Source: Halorubrum depositum (lineage in GTDB: Archaea; Halobacteriota; Halobacteria; Halobacteriales; Haloferacaceae). Taken from it: a DNA stretch of 64,000 nucleotides. The position numbers were made by a program, and so were the translations under genes. This document shows, piece by piece, positions 51,040-61,371 of this stretch. The stretch lies in NCBI RefSeq assembly GCF_007671725.1, contig NZ_VCNM01000003.1, forward strand, positions 62,001 to 126,000, written 5' to 3'. The notes under the pieces are model-generated. The model saw only the letters and a program-made list of their open reading frames with translations. It had not been told where the DNA came from and did no database searches. The number at the start of each line of letters is the position of its first letter. Position 1 is the stretch's first letter.

Positions 51040-52601
51040 ACAGGCAAGACCGACGCGTGGTCTCACGCGAGTACTTCTCGGACGAACGGCTCGCCGAACA
51101 TCACTTCCGCTCGTTCAACAACTTCCTGGACCGCGGCATGCAGGAGGTCGTCGACGAGAAGGAGACGATCGAGACCGACATCGGCGACAAGGAGGGCCAA
51201 GAGCCCGTCTACGTCGAGCTCGGCGACGTGCGGATGGTCACCCCGCGCGTCCGCGAGGCCGACGGCTCCGAGGAGCTGCTGTACCCCCAGGAGGCGCGGC
51301 TCCGGAACATCACCTACTCGGCGCCCGTCTTCATGGAGATGTCCATCGTGCGCGGCGGCGAGGACGAGCCCGAACAGGTCGTCGACACGACCGAGACGAA
51401 GGTCGGTCGAATGCCGATCATGGTCGGCTCTGACAAGTGTAACATGGCCGGCTTCTCCGACGAGGAGCTCATCGACATCGGCGAGGACCCCGTCGACCCC
51501 GGCGGCTACTTCATCGTCAACGGCTCCGAGCGCGTGCTGATGACCTCGGAGGACCTGGCGCCGAACAAGATCCTCGCGGAGTACGACTCGAAGTACGGCG
51601 ACGAGATCCAGGTCGCCAAGACGTTCTCCCAGCGCCGCGGCTACCGCGCGCTGGTGCTGTGCGAGCGCAACCGCGAGGGGCTGCTCGAAGTGTCGTTCCC
51701 GTCCGTCTCGGGCTCGATCGACTTCGTGACCCTCGTCCGCGCGCTCGGACTGGAGTCGGACGAGGAGATCGTCCACCGCGTCTCGGACGACCCCGAGATC
51801 GTGAAGTTCATGTTGGAGAACTTAGAGGAGGCGGAGGTGCAGACGACCGAGGAGGCCATCGAGACCCTCGGCGAGCGCGTCGCCTCCGGCCAGGGGAAGA
51901 ACTACCAGCTCAAGCGGGCGAACTACGTCATCGACCGCTACCTCCTGCCGCACCTCCACGAGGAGGGCGTCGAGGAGGAGGACGTGCGGATCAACAAGGC
52001 GTACTACCTCTGCCGGATGGCCGAGGCGTGCTTCGAGCTCGCCTTGGACCGCCGCGAGTCCGACGACAAGGACCACTACGCCAACAAGCGCCTGAAGGTC
52101 TCCGGCGACCTGATGCGCGACCTGTTCCGGACCGCCCTGAACAAGCTGGCGCGCGACGTGAAGTACCAGCTGGAGCGCGCGAACATGCGGAACCGGCAGC
52201 TCACCGTCAACACGGTCGTCCGCTCGGACGTGCTGACCGAGCGGCTCGAACACCCGATCGCGACGGGCAACTGGGTCGGCGGCCGCTCGGGCGTCTCCCA
52301 GCTCGTCGACCGGACGGACTACATGGGCGTGCTCTCGCACCTGCGGCGCCTGCGCTCGCCGCTGTCGCGGTCGCAGCCGCACTTCGAGGCGCGGGACCTC
52401 CACGCGACCCAGTGGGGTCGCATCTGTCCCTCCGAGACGCCGGAGGGACCGAACTGCGGGCTCGTGAAGAACTTCGCGCAGTCGATGGAGCTGTCGCAGA
52501 CGGTCGAGGACGAACAGGGGCTGAAACGAGAACTGGCGTCGATGGGTGTCGAGGGGATCCCCGGCATCGAGGGCGTCGAACGACAGACGGCGGACGACTA
52601 A
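51036..52601 (+). CDS. rpoB2: DNA-directed RNA polymerase subunit B''
   Basis: A 521 aa N-terminal half of the second-largest polymerase subunit, split as in haloarchaea and methanogens. It starts [20 protein letters not shown]. Family segments [40 protein letters not shown] and [20 protein letters not shown] are present. It ends in [17 protein letters not shown], and the B' gene follows after one base. The split is a normal gene structure, not a frameshift. Confidence 0.97.
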   Translation: MNRQDRRVVSREYFSDERLAEHHFRSFNNFLDRGMQEVVDEKETIETDIGDKEGQEPVYVELGDVRMVTPRVREADGSEELLYPQEARLRNITYSAPVFMEMSIVRGGEDEPEQVVDTTETKVGRMPIMVGSDKCNMAGFSDEELIDIGEDPVDPGGYFIVNGSERVLMTSEDLAPNKILAEYDSKYGDEIQVAKTFSQRRGYRALVLCERNREGLLEVSFPSVSGSIDFVTLVRALGLESDEEIVHRVSDDPEIVKFMLENLEEAEVQTTEEAIETLGERVASGQGKNYQLKRANYVIDRYLLPHLHEEGVEEEDVRINKAYYLCRMAEACFELALDRRESDDKDHYANKRLKVSGDLMRDLFRTALNKLARDVKYQLERANMRNRQLTVNTVVRSDVLTERLEHPIATGNWVGGRSGVSQLVDRTDYMGVLSHLRRLRSPLSRSQPHFEARDLHATQWGRICPSETPEGPNCGLVKNFAQSMELSQTVEDEQGLKRELASMGVEGIPGIEGVERQTADD

Positions 52602-52602
52602 C

Positions 52603-54432
52603 ATGGCACAGGCAGAACGCGAAGCGAAGGTGTACGTCAACGGGAGCCTCGTCGGGACCCATCCGGACCCCGAGGCCCTCGCCGAACAGATCCGCGAGGC
52701 GCGCCGCCGAGGCGACGTCTCCGACATGGTGAACGTCTCGGTCAGAGACCGGACCCAGGAAGTGATCGTCAACGCGGACGCGGGGCGGGCCCGCCGACCG
52801 CTGATCGTCGTCGAGAACGGCGAGCCCCTGCTGGGCGACGAGGAGGTCGAGGCGCTCGAGCGCGGCGACGTCGAGTTCGACGACCTCATCGACCGCGGCT
52901 ACGTCGAGTTCATCGACGCCGAGGAGGAGGAGGACATCCTCGTCGCCGTCGACGAGGGGGACGTGACCGAGGACCACACGCACCTCGAGATCGACCCGCA
53001 GCTCGTGTTCGGTATCGGCGCGGGGATGATCCCGTACCCCGAGCACAACGCCAGCCCGCGGATCACGATGGGCGCGGGGATGATGAAGCAGTCGCTCGGG
53101 CTCCCCTCCGCCAACTACCGGATCCGGCCGGACACGCGTCAGCACCTGCTGCACTACCCGCAGCTGGCGATGGTGAAGACGCAGACGTCCGACCAGATCA
53201 GCTTCGACAAGCGGCCGGCGGCGCAGAACTTCGTCGTCGCCGTGATGTCCTACGAGGGGTTCAACATCGAGGACGCGCTGGTGATGAACCAGGGCTCCGT
53301 CGACCGCGCGCTCACCCGCTCGCACTTCTTCCGGACCTACGAGGGCGAGGAGCGCCGGTACCCCGGCGGCCAGGAGGACCGCTTCGAGATCCCCGACCAG
53401 GACGTCCGCGGCGCCCGCGGCGAGGACGCCTACACGCACCTCGACGAGGACGGCCTCGTCAACCCCGAGACGAAGGTTGACGAGTCCTCCGTCCTGCTCG
53501 GCAAGACCAGCCCGCCGCGCTTCTTAGAGGAGCCGGACGACATGGGCGGGCTCTCCCCGCAGAAGCGCCGGGAGACCTCGGTCACGATGCGCTCGGGCGA
53601 GTCGGGCGTCGTCGACACGGTGACGCTGATGGAGGGCGAGGACGGCTCCAAGCTCTCGAAGGTGAAGGTGCGCGACCAGCGCGTCCCCGAGCTGGGCGAC
53701 AAGTTCGCGTCCCGACACGGTCAGAAGGGCGTCGTCGGCCACCTCGCCCCGCAGGAGGACATGCCGTTCACCGAGGAGGGGGTCGTCCCCGACCTCGTGA
53801 TGAACCCGCACGCCCTCCCGTCGCGGATGACGGTCGGCCACGTGCTGGAGATGCTCGGCGGGAAGGTCGGCTCGCTGCGCGGTTCGCGGGTCGACGGCAC
53901 GCCGTTCCAGGGCGAAGACGAGGAGGAGCTCCGGAGCGGACTGGAGGAGCACGGCTTCAAGTCCTCCGGGAAGGAGGTCATGTACTCCGGCGTCACCGGC
54001 GAGAAGATCGACGCGGAGATCTTCGTCGGGACGATCTTCTACCACAAGCTGTACCACATGGTGTCGAACAAGCTCCACGCCCGCTCGCGCGGGCCGGTCC
54101 AGGTGCTCACGCGCCAGCCGACCGAGGGGCGGGCCCGCGAGGGCGGCCTGCGCGTCGGGGAGATGGAGCGCGACACGATCATCGGTCACGGCGCGTCGAT
54201 GGTGCTCAACGAGCGGCTGCTGGAGTCGTCCGACGCCGAGACGGTCCACGTCTCCGCGGAGACGGGGCTCGTCGCCGTCGAGGACCGCGAGCAGCGCCGC
54301 GTGTACGATCCGGTCACGGGCGACGAGGACGACATCCACGAGCTCGAGGTGAGCTACGCGTTCAAGCTCCTCCTCGACGAGATGATCGCCCTGGGAATCC
54401 GACCGAAGCTCGAACTGGAGGACGCTATTTAA
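52603..54432 (+). CDS. rpoB1: DNA-directed RNA polymerase subunit B'
   Basis: A 609 aa C-terminal half of the second-largest subunit, carrying part of the catalytic centre. Diagnostic segments are [100 protein letters not shown] and [20 protein letters not shown]. The ATG at 52603 follows the B'' stop at once. The TAA stop is followed directly by the rpoA1 ATG. Confidence 0.97.
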   Translation: MAQAEREAKVYVNGSLVGTHPDPEALAEQIREARRRGDVSDMVNVSVRDRTQEVIVNADAGRARRPLIVVENGEPLLGDEEVEALERGDVEFDDLIDRGYVEFIDAEEEEDILVAVDEGDVTEDHTHLEIDPQLVFGIGAGMIPYPEHNASPRITMGAGMMKQSLGLPSANYRIRPDTRQHLLHYPQLAMVKTQTSDQISFDKRPAAQNFVVAVMSYEGFNIEDALVMNQGSVDRALTRSHFFRTYEGEERRYPGGQEDRFEIPDQDVRGARGEDAYTHLDEDGLVNPETKVDESSVLLGKTSPPRFLEEPDDMGGLSPQKRRETSVTMRSGESGVVDTVTLMEGEDGSKLSKVKVRDQRVPELGDKFASRHGQKGVVGHLAPQEDMPFTEEGVVPDLVMNPHALPSRMTVGHVLEMLGGKVGSLRGSRVDGTPFQGEDEEELRSGLEEHGFKSSGKEVMYSGVTGEKIDAEIFVGTIFYHKLYHMVSNKLHARSRGPVQVLTRQPTEGRAREGGLRVGEMERDTIIGHGASMVLNERLLESSDAETVHVSAETGLVAVEDREQRRVYDPVTGDEDDIHELEVSYAFKLLLDEMIALGIRPKLELEDAI

Positions 54433-57360
54433 ATGTCAATGCAAACACCGAAAGTGCTCGGCGGCATCGACTTCGGCCTCATGGACCCGGAGACGTACCG
54501 GGACATGTCGGCGACGAAGGTGATCACGGCCGACACGTACGACGACGACGGCTACCCGATCGACATGGGGTTGATGGACCCGCGGCTCGGCGTCATCGAC
54601 CCCGGACTGGAGTGCCGGACCTGCGGCTCCCACTCCGGCTCCTGTAACGGCCACTTCGGCCACATCGAGCTGGCCGCGCCCGTCATCCACGTGGGCTTCA
54701 CGAAGCTCATCCGGCGGCTGCTCCGCTCGACGTGCCGCGAGTGCGGAAAGCTCGCCTTGGACGAGGCGCAGCGCGACGAGTTCCGTGACCGCTACGAGCG
54801 CGCGAAGGAGCTCGGCGACGACGAGCACGACGTGCTGAAGGCCGCCGTCCGGCAGGCCCGGAAGGCGTCGACCTGCCCGTTCTGCGGCGAGCCGCAGGCG
54901 GACATCAAACACGAGAAGCCGACCACGTACTACGAGGTCCAGGACGTGCTCTCGGGCGACTACTCCGAGCGCATCGCAGCCGCGATGCAGCCCGACGAGG
55001 AGGAGGACGATCCGGGCACCTCGCCGCAGGAGCTCGCCGAGGAGACGGACATCGCCCTCGATCGGATCAACGAGATCATGGCCGGGGAGTTCCGCCCGCG
55101 CAAGGAGGACCGCCGCGCCATCGAGAAGGCGCTCGACGTCGACCTCACCGAGGAGGACATGAACAAGCTGATGCCCTCGGACGTCCGCGACTGGTTCGAG
55201 GACATCCCGAACGAGGACTTGGAGGTCCTCGGCATCGACGCGGAGGACTCCCGGCCGGAGTGGATGATCCTGACGGTCCTCCCCGTCCCGCCGGTGACCA
55301 CCCGTCCCTCCATCACGCTCGACAACGGTCAGCGCTCCGAGGACGACCTCACGCACAAGCTGGTCGACATCATCCGGATCAACCAGCGGTTCATGGAGAA
55401 TCGGGAGGCGGGCGCCCCGCAGCTGATCATCGAGGACCTCTGGGAGCTGCTCCAGTACCACGTCACCACGTTCGTCGACAACGAGATCAGCGGGACGCCG
55501 CCGGCGCGGCACCGCTCCGGACGGCCCCTCAAGACCCTCAGCCAGCGACTGAAGGGGAAGGAGGGCCGCTTCCGCGGCTCGCTGTCCGGCAAGCGCGTCA
55601 ACTTCTCCGCCCGGACCGTCATCTCGCCGGACCCGACCCTCTCGCTGAACGAGGTCGGCGTCCCGGACCGCGTCGCCAAGGAGATGACCCAGACGCTCAA
55701 TGTCACCGAGCGCAACGTCGAGGAGGCGCGCCAGTACGTCCGGAACGGACCCGAGGCGCACCCCGGCGCGAACTACGTGCGTCGTCCCGACGGACGTCGC
55801 CTGAAGGTGACCGAGAAGAACTGCGAGGAGCTCGCCGAGAAGGTCGAGGCCGACTGGGAGGTCAACCGCCACCTCGTCGACGGCGACATCGTGATCTTCA
55901 ACCGGCAGCCCTCGCTGCACCGGATGTCCATCATGGCCCACGAGGTCGTGGTGATGCCGTACAAGACGTTCCGACTCAACACCGTCGTCTGCCCGCCGTA
56001 CAACGCCGACTTCGACGGCGACGAGATGAACATGCACGCGCTCCAGAACGAGGAGGCCCGCGCCGAGGCGCGCGTCCTCATGCGCGTCCAAGAGCAGATC
56101 CTGAGCCCCCGCTTCGGCGGGAACATCATCGGCGCGATCCAGGACCACATCTCCGGGACGTACCTGCTCACGCACTCGAACCCCGAGTTCACCGAGACGC
56201 AGGCGCTCGACCTGCTCCGGGCGACCCGAGTGGACGAGCTGCCCGAGGCCGACGGCGTCGACGACGACGGCCGCGACTACTGGACCGGCCGGACGCTGTT
56301 CTCCGAGCTGCTGCCCGACGACCTCACGCTGCACTTCTCGTCGTCGACCGGCGACGACGTCGTCATCGAGAACGGCCAGCTGGTCGAGGGGACGATCGAC
56401 GAGGACGCGGTCGGCGCGTTCGGCGGCGAGGTCGTCGACACCCTCACCAAGGAGTACGGCGAGACGCGCTCGCGCGTGTTCATCAACGAGATCGCGTCGC
56501 TGGCGATGCGCGCGATCATGCACTTCGGCTTCTCGATCGGGATCGACGACGAGTCGATCCCGCCGGAGGCCGAAGAGCAGGTCGACGACGCGATCGAGAG
56601 CGCGTACGACCGCGTCCAGGAGCTCATCGCGACGTACGAGGCCGGCGAGCTGGAGTCGCTGCCGGGCCGCGGCGTCGACGAGACGCTGGAGATGAAGATC
56701 ATGCAGACGCTCGGGAAGGCCCGTGACTCGGCCGGGGAGATCGCCGACCAGCACTTCGGCGACGACAACCCGGCGGTCGTGATGGCCCGCTCCGGTGCCC
56801 GCGGCTCGATGCTGAACCTGACGCAGATGGCCGGCTCCGTCGGCCAGCAGGCGGTTCGGGGCGAGCGCATCAACCGCGGCTACGAGGACCGGACGCTCTC
56901 GCACTACAAGGAGAACGACCTCTCCGCGGAGGCGCACGGCTTCGTGGAGAACTCCTACCGCGGCGGGCTCACGCCCGAGGAGTTCTTCTTCCACGCGATG
57001 GGCGGCCGCGAGGGGCTGGTCGACACGGCGGTCCGGACCTCGAAGTCCGGCTACCTGCAGCGCCGCCTCATCAACGCGCTCTCCGAGCTGGAGGCGCAGT
57101 ACGACGGCACGGTCCGGGACACCTCGGGCCGGATCGTCCAGTTCGAGTTCGGCGAGGACGGCACCTCGCCGGTGAAGGTGTCCTCCGGCGAGGGCGACGG
57201 CATCGACGTCGACGACATCGTCGACCGCGTCGTCGACTCGGAGTTCGACTCCGACGACGAGAAGGAGCGGTTCCTCGGCGAGCGGACGCCGCCGACGAAC
57301 CTCTCGGAACACGCGGGGCCCGGCCTGAACAAGGCCTCGGGGGTGGAGTCGGATGACTGA
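54433..57360 (+). CDS. rpoA1: DNA-directed RNA polymerase subunit A'
   Basis: A 975 aa N-terminal part of the largest subunit, at the usual haloarchaeal length and without an intein. The zinc sites are [17 protein letters not shown] and CRECGKL...CPFCGEPQ. The catalytic magnesium motif is [14 protein letters not shown], and [20 protein letters not shown] precedes it. The trigger and bridge region includes [20 protein letters not shown] and [20 protein letters not shown], with CGYLQRR-like [20 protein letters not shown]. The last eight bases overlap the rpoA2 start. Confidence 0.98.
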   Translation: MSMQTPKVLGGIDFGLMDPETYRDMSATKVITADTYDDDGYPIDMGLMDPRLGVIDPGLECRTCGSHSGSCNGHFGHIELAAPVIHVGFTKLIRRLLRSTCRECGKLALDEAQRDEFRDRYERAKELGDDEHDVLKAAVRQARKASTCPFCGEPQADIKHEKPTTYYEVQDVLSGDYSERIAAAMQPDEEEDDPGTSPQELAEETDIALDRINEIMAGEFRPRKEDRRAIEKALDVDLTEEDMNKLMPSDVRDWFEDIPNEDLEVLGIDAEDSRPEWMILTVLPVPPVTTRPSITLDNGQRSEDDLTHKLVDIIRINQRFMENREAGAPQLIIEDLWELLQYHVTTFVDNEISGTPPARHRSGRPLKTLSQRLKGKEGRFRGSLSGKRVNFSARTVISPDPTLSLNEVGVPDRVAKEMTQTLNVTERNVEEARQYVRNGPEAHPGANYVRRPDGRRLKVTEKNCEELAEKVEADWEVNRHLVDGDIVIFNRQPSLHRMSIMAHEVVVMPYKTFRLNTVVCPPYNADFDGDEMNMHALQNEEARAEARVLMRVQEQILSPRFGGNIIGAIQDHISGTYLLTHSNPEFTETQALDLLRATRVDELPEADGVDDDGRDYWTGRTLFSELLPDDLTLHFSSSTGDDVVIENGQLVEGTIDEDAVGAFGGEVVDTLTKEYGETRSRVFINEIASLAMRAIMHFGFSIGIDDESIPPEAEEQVDDAIESAYDRVQELIATYEAGELESLPGRGVDETLEMKIMQTLGKARDSAGEIADQHFGDDNPAVVMARSGARGSMLNLTQMAGSVGQQAVRGERINRGYEDRTLSHYKENDLSAEAHGFVENSYRGGLTPEEFFFHAMGGREGLVDTAVRTSKSGYLQRRLINALSELEAQYDGTVRDTSGRIVQFEFGEDGTSPVKVSSGEGDGIDVDDIVDRVVDSEFDSDDEKERFLGERTPPTNLSEHAGPGLNKASGVESDD

Positions 57361-58567
57361 GTACGACCACGTCACCGACGACATGGAGGCGGTCGTTGAG
57401 GCGACCGAGCTGCCCAGCCGCCTCAAGAGCGAGGTGTACGAGGCGCTCGAGAAGAAGGGCGAGGAGACCGGCGAGATCACCGTCGAGCAGGCCACCGAGG
57501 TCGCGACCGGCGTCGAGAACCGGTACATCGAGACGCGCGTGGACCCGCTCGACCCCGTCGGCACCGTCTCCGCGCAGTCGATCGGCGAGCCCGGGACGCA
57601 GATGACGATGAACACGTTCCACTACGCCGGCGTCGCGGAGATCGACGTCACGCAGGGGCTCCCCCGGCTCATCGAGCTGGTGGACGCCCGGAAGACGCCG
57701 GACACGCCGATGATGACCGTCCACCTCGAGGGCGAGTACGCGACGGACCGCGAGAAGGCCCACGAGGTCGTCTGGTCCATCGAGGCGACGCGCATCCTCG
57801 CGCTCGGTGACGTGTCGACGAACGTCGCCGACATGCTGGTGCGGATCGACCTGAACGACGACACGCTGCTGGAGCGGTGGCCGACCCACTCCGACCCCTC
57901 CGAGGTCGCCGAGATCATCGCCGAGACGATCGAGGACTCGCTCGGCGTCGACGCCCGCCAGTCGGGCACCGTCATCGAGTTCGGTCCGGGAGAGCCGAGC
58001 TACCGCGAGCTGCTCCAGCTCGTCGAGCGGCTCCGCGAGATCGTGTTCAAGGGGATCGAGGAGATCGAACGCGTCGTCATCCGGAAAGAGGAGATCGACG
58101 GCGAGGAGGAGTTCGTGCTCTACACCGAGGGGTCGGCGTTCGGCGACACCCTCGACATCGAGGGCGTCGACGCCTCGCGGACGACGTGTAACAACATCCA
58201 CGAGATCTACCGCAACCTCGGCGTCGAGGCGGCCCGCGAGACGATCATCGACGAGACGAAGAACACGCTCGAAGAGCAGGGGCTCGACGACGTGAACGTC
58301 CGCCACCTAATGCTCGTGGCCGACATCATGACGAACAACGGCGAGATCGAGTCGATCGGCCGTCACGGCATCTCGGGGTCGAAGGACTCCGTGCTCGCGC
58401 GTGCGGCGTTCGAGGTGACGGTCAACCACCTGCTCGACGCCGCGATCCACGGCGAGTACGACGAGCTCGACGGCGTCATCGAGAACGTCATCGCCGGGAA
58501 ACCGATCTCGCTCGGCACCGGCGACGTCGACCTGCGGATGGGGTCGCGCGTCGTGGGCGACGACTGA
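57353..58567 (+). CDS. rpoA2: DNA-directed RNA polymerase subunit A''
   Basis: A 404 aa C-terminal part of the largest subunit. It has [20 protein letters not shown] and [20 protein letters not shown] near the start, [20 protein letters not shown], and [20 protein letters not shown] at the end. It begins eight bases before the A' stop. Its stop overlaps the nusA start (TGATG), indicating translational coupling. Confidence 0.97.
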   Translation: MTEYDHVTDDMEAVVEATELPSRLKSEVYEALEKKGEETGEITVEQATEVATGVENRYIETRVDPLDPVGTVSAQSIGEPGTQMTMNTFHYAGVAEIDVTQGLPRLIELVDARKTPDTPMMTVHLEGEYATDREKAHEVVWSIEATRILALGDVSTNVADMLVRIDLNDDTLLERWPTHSDPSEVAEIIAETIEDSLGVDARQSGTVIEFGPGEPSYRELLQLVERLREIVFKGIEEIERVVIRKEEIDGEEEFVLYTEGSAFGDTLDIEGVDASRTTCNNIHEIYRNLGVEAARETIIDETKNTLEEQGLDDVNVRHLMLVADIMTNNGEIESIGRHGISGSKDSVLARAAFEVTVNHLLDAAIHGEYDELDGVIENVIAGKPISLGTGDVDLRMGSRVVGDD

Positions 58568-58986
58568 TGTACGTCGAGCTCTCCGACGAGGCGCGGCGCT
58601 ACATCGGTCGCTTCGACGAGCTGACCGGGGTCGCGCCGAAGGACTGCCTCGTGGAGGGCGACCGGCTCGTGTTCCTCGTGCCGGCCGGCGAGATGGCCGC
58701 CGCGATCGGACAGGCGGGCGAGACCGTCGAGGAGGCGGAGCGGCGGCTCGGCAAGTCCGTCGAGCTGGTGGAGGACGCGGACACGCCGGAGGCGTTCGTC
58801 GCGAGCGCGCTCGCGCCCGCGGCGGTCAACGCCGTGACGATTTCGGAGCAGAACGACCGCGTCGCGTACGTCGAGGTGCCGGAGCCGGACCGCGGCGTCG
58901 CCATCGGCGCCGACGGAGTCAACATCGAGACGGCCCGGACGCTGGCGAAGCGTCACCACGACATCGACGACGTGCAGCTGACCTGA
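58567..58986 (+). CDS. nusA: Archaeal NusA-like KH-domain transcription factor
   Basis: A 139 aa protein of two KH-type RNA-binding domains without the bacterial S1 region. Typical pieces are VELSDEARRYIGRFDELTGV, CLVEGDRLVFLVPAGEMAAA with the GxxG-like AIGQAGETVEEAER, and VAIGADGVNIETARTLAKRH. It sits in the RNA polymerase operon, as in most archaea, and probably binds nascent RNA during elongation or termination. Its start overlaps the rpoA2 stop. Confidence 0.95.
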   Translation: MYVELSDEARRYIGRFDELTGVAPKDCLVEGDRLVFLVPAGEMAAAIGQAGETVEEAERRLGKSVELVEDADTPEAFVASALAPAAVNAVTISEQNDRVAYVEVPEPDRGVAIGADGVNIETARTLAKRHHDIDDVQLT

Positions 58987-59030
58987 GCCGGAATCCGCGC
59001 GCTTTTGCCGACGGACTCGCTTTTGAACCC

Positions 59031-59879
59031 ATGAACCGCAGACGCGTCCTCGCGAGTCTCGGAACCGCAGCCGCGGTCGGGATCGCCGGCTGTTCCGGCG
59101 ACGACGGCGGCGACGGCTCCGACAGCTCCGACGGCTCCGACGGCCCCGAGCGCCCGTTCGCCGACGCGGAGTGGCGCGACGGCGACGGGCTCGCACTCGA
59201 CGCGCTCGCCGAGTCGCACACGCAGGCGTTCGTCGACGCGGGCGGCTTCACGCTGTTCTCGACGGCCGAGACGAGCCACGACGGGGACGGGGAGCCGACG
59301 CCGTGGCTCCCGTCACAGGTGTACGAGTCGAGCTACGACCTCGCGAACGGTCGTCAGTACGTGAGACAGGAGCTGACGGAGGCGTCGGAGACGGAGGTCA
59401 CGGAGCTGTACGTCGCCGACGGCGAGCTGCTGTTCCGCCAGCGGGTCGGCGACGAGACGCGGTACGACCGGCAGTCGGTGGACCGCTCCGAGGCCGAACT
59501 GGCGGAGTCGATGCGACAGGAGGCGCTGACGGGGATCCGCGTCGAGGGCGAGACGGAGACCGGCGAGACGCGGTACCAGGGCCTGGGTCAGTGGAATCCG
59601 ACGAGCGACGGGGAAGGCGAGGTCCGCGGCGAGGCGACCGCCCGGTTCGCCGCCGACGAGTTCGACGGCGACCGGAACATCCCCGAGACCGTCGAGACCG
59701 CGTCGGCGACGGCGCACGTGTACGAATCCGGCGTCGTCCCGCGGCTCGAACAGTCGTGGACCGGCGAACACGACGGGGGAGAGGCGACCGTCGACGTCGA
59801 CATCGACTACCGCGATCCGGGGGCGGAGGTCGCCGAACCCGACTGGGTCGCCGACGCCCGCGAGGCGACGGGCGAGTGA
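59031..59879 (+). CDS. Exported lipoprotein of unknown function inside the transcription/translation cluster
   Basis: A 282 aa protein with a twin-arginine-like signal and lipobox (MNRRRVLASLGTAAAVGIAG then C near residue 21), followed by an acidic Gly/Ser/Asp linker. The mature domain has YESSYDLANGRQYVRQELTE, VTELYVADGELLFRQRVGDE and EATARFAADEFDGDRNIPET and resembles haloarchaeal lipoproteins of the LolA/DUF7537 kind, but I only suspect this. It lies 44 bp after nusA on the same strand and 233 bp before rps12, which has its own promoter-like element. Position between informational genes is unusual for an exported protein. Confidence 0.8.
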   Translation: MNRRRVLASLGTAAAVGIAGCSGDDGGDGSDSSDGSDGPERPFADAEWRDGDGLALDALAESHTQAFVDAGGFTLFSTAETSHDGDGEPTPWLPSQVYESSYDLANGRQYVRQELTEASETEVTELYVADGELLFRQRVGDETRYDRQSVDRSEAELAESMRQEALTGIRVEGETETGETRYQGLGQWNPTSDGEGEVRGEATARFAADEFDGDRNIPETVETASATAHVYESGVVPRLEQSWTGEHDGGEATVDVDIDYRDPGAEVAEPDWVADAREATGE

Positions 59880-60078
59880 GGACGGCCGACGGCGACCCAC
59901 GGTCGGTGGCGAGTGCCCGTCCGCGGTCGACGCGAACGACGGGCGCTCGCGCCGGCTTACCGGCTCAGCGGTGACGAGCGGCTGTCGTTTCGGATTTCTT
60001 CTCACGAGAAACACTCTCAGAACGGACGAGAGGTACCGCTCGGACGATCTGAGGCCGTTTCGTCGCGTCGAAAGACGA

Positions 60079-60090
60079 CGCTTAAGTAGC
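60079..60090 (+). promoter_or_regulatory. Promoter element of rps12
   Basis: CGCTTAAGTAGC lies about 27 bp before the ATG at 60113. It is the only A/T-rich candidate TATA box upstream and supports an independent, leaderless transcript for the ribosomal protein pair, apart from the RNA polymerase operon. Confidence 0.5.
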
Positions 60091-60112
60091 TCCGTTCGGA
60101 AGTAGACGTACG

Positions 60113-60541
60113 ATGGCGAACGGCAAATACGCGGCCCGTAAGCTCAAGCAGGACCGGCAGAAGCGCCGCTGGTCCGACTCCGAGTACGCTCGGCGAGAGC
60201 GCGGGCTCAAGAAGAAGTCCGACCCCCTCGAGGGCGCCCCGCAGGCTCGCGGGATCGTCTTGGAGAAGGTCGGGATCGAGGCAAAGCAGCCGAACTCGGC
60301 GATCCGAAAGTGCGTCCGCGTCCAGCTCATCAAGAACGGGAAGCAGGTCACCGCGTTCTGTCCCGGTGACGGCGCCATCTCGTTCATCGACGAGCACGAC
60401 GAGGTCACGATCGCCGGGATCGGCGGGGCCAAGGGTCGCGCGATGGGCGACCTCTCCGGCGTCAACTACAAGGTCGAGAAGGTCAACGGCGTCTCGATGA
60501 TCGAACTGGTTCGCGGCAACGCGGAGAAACCCGTCAGATGA
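60113..60541 (+). CDS. rps12: Small-subunit ribosomal protein uS12
   Basis: A 142 aa archaeal S12 that contributes to decoding accuracy. The order [80 protein letters not shown] and [20 protein letters not shown] is diagnostic. The conserved [10 protein letters not shown] includes the residues at which streptomycin-type resistance arises in other organisms. It is followed by rps7 with a four-base overlap (ATGA). Confidence 0.98.
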   Translation: MANGKYAARKLKQDRQKRRWSDSEYARRERGLKKKSDPLEGAPQARGIVLEKVGIEAKQPNSAIRKCVRVQLIKNGKQVTAFCPGDGAISFIDEHDEVTIAGIGGAKGRAMGDLSGVNYKVEKVNGVSMIELVRGNAEKPVR

Positions 60542-61191
60542 GCGGGGAGGAAGCCGAGGCGGAGTCCGACGCGGACGTCGCCGCCGACGAGCCGGAGCCG
60601 GACGCGCCCGCCGCCAGCGAGGCCGCCAACGAGAACGCCGAGCTGTTCGGCGTCTGGGACGTCACCGAGATCGCCTACGAGGACCCCTCGACGAAGCGCT
60701 ACATGACCGTGACGCCCATCGCCCACACCATGGGCCGTCACGCGTCCAAGCAGTTCAAGAAGTCCGAGATCTCCCTGGTCGAGCGGCTGATCAACCGCCT
60801 GATGCAGACCGACGAGAACACGGGCAAGAAGCAGCAGGCGACGCGGATCGTCCGCGACGCCTTCGACATCGTCCACGACCGGACCGAGGAGAATCCGGTG
60901 CAGGTCCTCGTGACGGCCGTGGAGAACGCCGCGCCGCGGGAGGAGACCGTCCGCCTGAAGTACGGCGGCATCTCCGTCCCCAAGGCCGTCGACGTCGCGC
61001 CCCAGCGCCGCGTCGACCAGGCGCTGCTGTTCATCTCCGACGGCGTCGCCAGCGCGACGTACAAGTCGAGCACCGCCGCCGCCGAGGCGCTCGCCAACGA
61101 GCTGATCGCCGCGGCCGACTACGACGCCGACCGCTCCTACTCCATCTCGCAGAAGGAGGAGCGCGAGCGCGTCGCCGCCGCGGCCCGCTGA
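60538..61191 (+). CDS. rps7: Small-subunit ribosomal protein uS7
   Basis: A 217 aa archaeal S7, a head-assembly protein. The first 40 residues are a haloarchaeal acidic extension. The core has [60 protein letters not shown] and [20 protein letters not shown]. The elongation factor 2 gene often found after rps7 in haloarchaea is not present here: the next gene is a convergent aconitase. Confidence 0.97.
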   Translation: MSGEEAEAESDADVAADEPEPDAPAASEAANENAELFGVWDVTEIAYEDPSTKRYMTVTPIAHTMGRHASKQFKKSEISLVERLINRLMQTDENTGKKQQATRIVRDAFDIVHDRTEENPVQVLVTAVENAAPREETVRLKYGGISVPKAVDVAPQRRVDQALLFISDGVASATYKSSTAAAEALANELIAAADYDADRSYSISQKEERERVAAAAR

Positions 61192-61371
61192 CGCCGGTTC
61201 GACGAGCGAACCGACGGGTCGCGTTTTTCCGACCGAACCGTCCGCCGAGAGCGACGGCGCCGTCGGTTTCGACGCCGTCCGCGCGAGCGACGGCGCCTCC
61301 GCTCCGCGTCGGTAAACGCGCGAAAGCAGAGAGAAGAACCGAAAGAGAGAGCCGCGGGGCCGCGAGCCGCC

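Noticed and set aside
54433-57360. Possible intein in RpoA' (common in haloarchaea)
   Set aside because: The length is normal and the conserved motifs around the catalytic Asp residues are uninterrupted.
54436-57615. A very long minus-strand open frame opposite rpoA1
   Set aside because: It is a mirror of the strong codon bias of rpoA1 in GC-rich DNA; its protein is low-complexity, rich in Val, Arg and Asp, with no domain.
51036-58567. Possible frameshifts splitting the two largest RNA polymerase subunits
   Set aside because: B''/B' and A'/A'' splits are the normal haloarchaeal arrangement; each gene has a proper start with short overlap.
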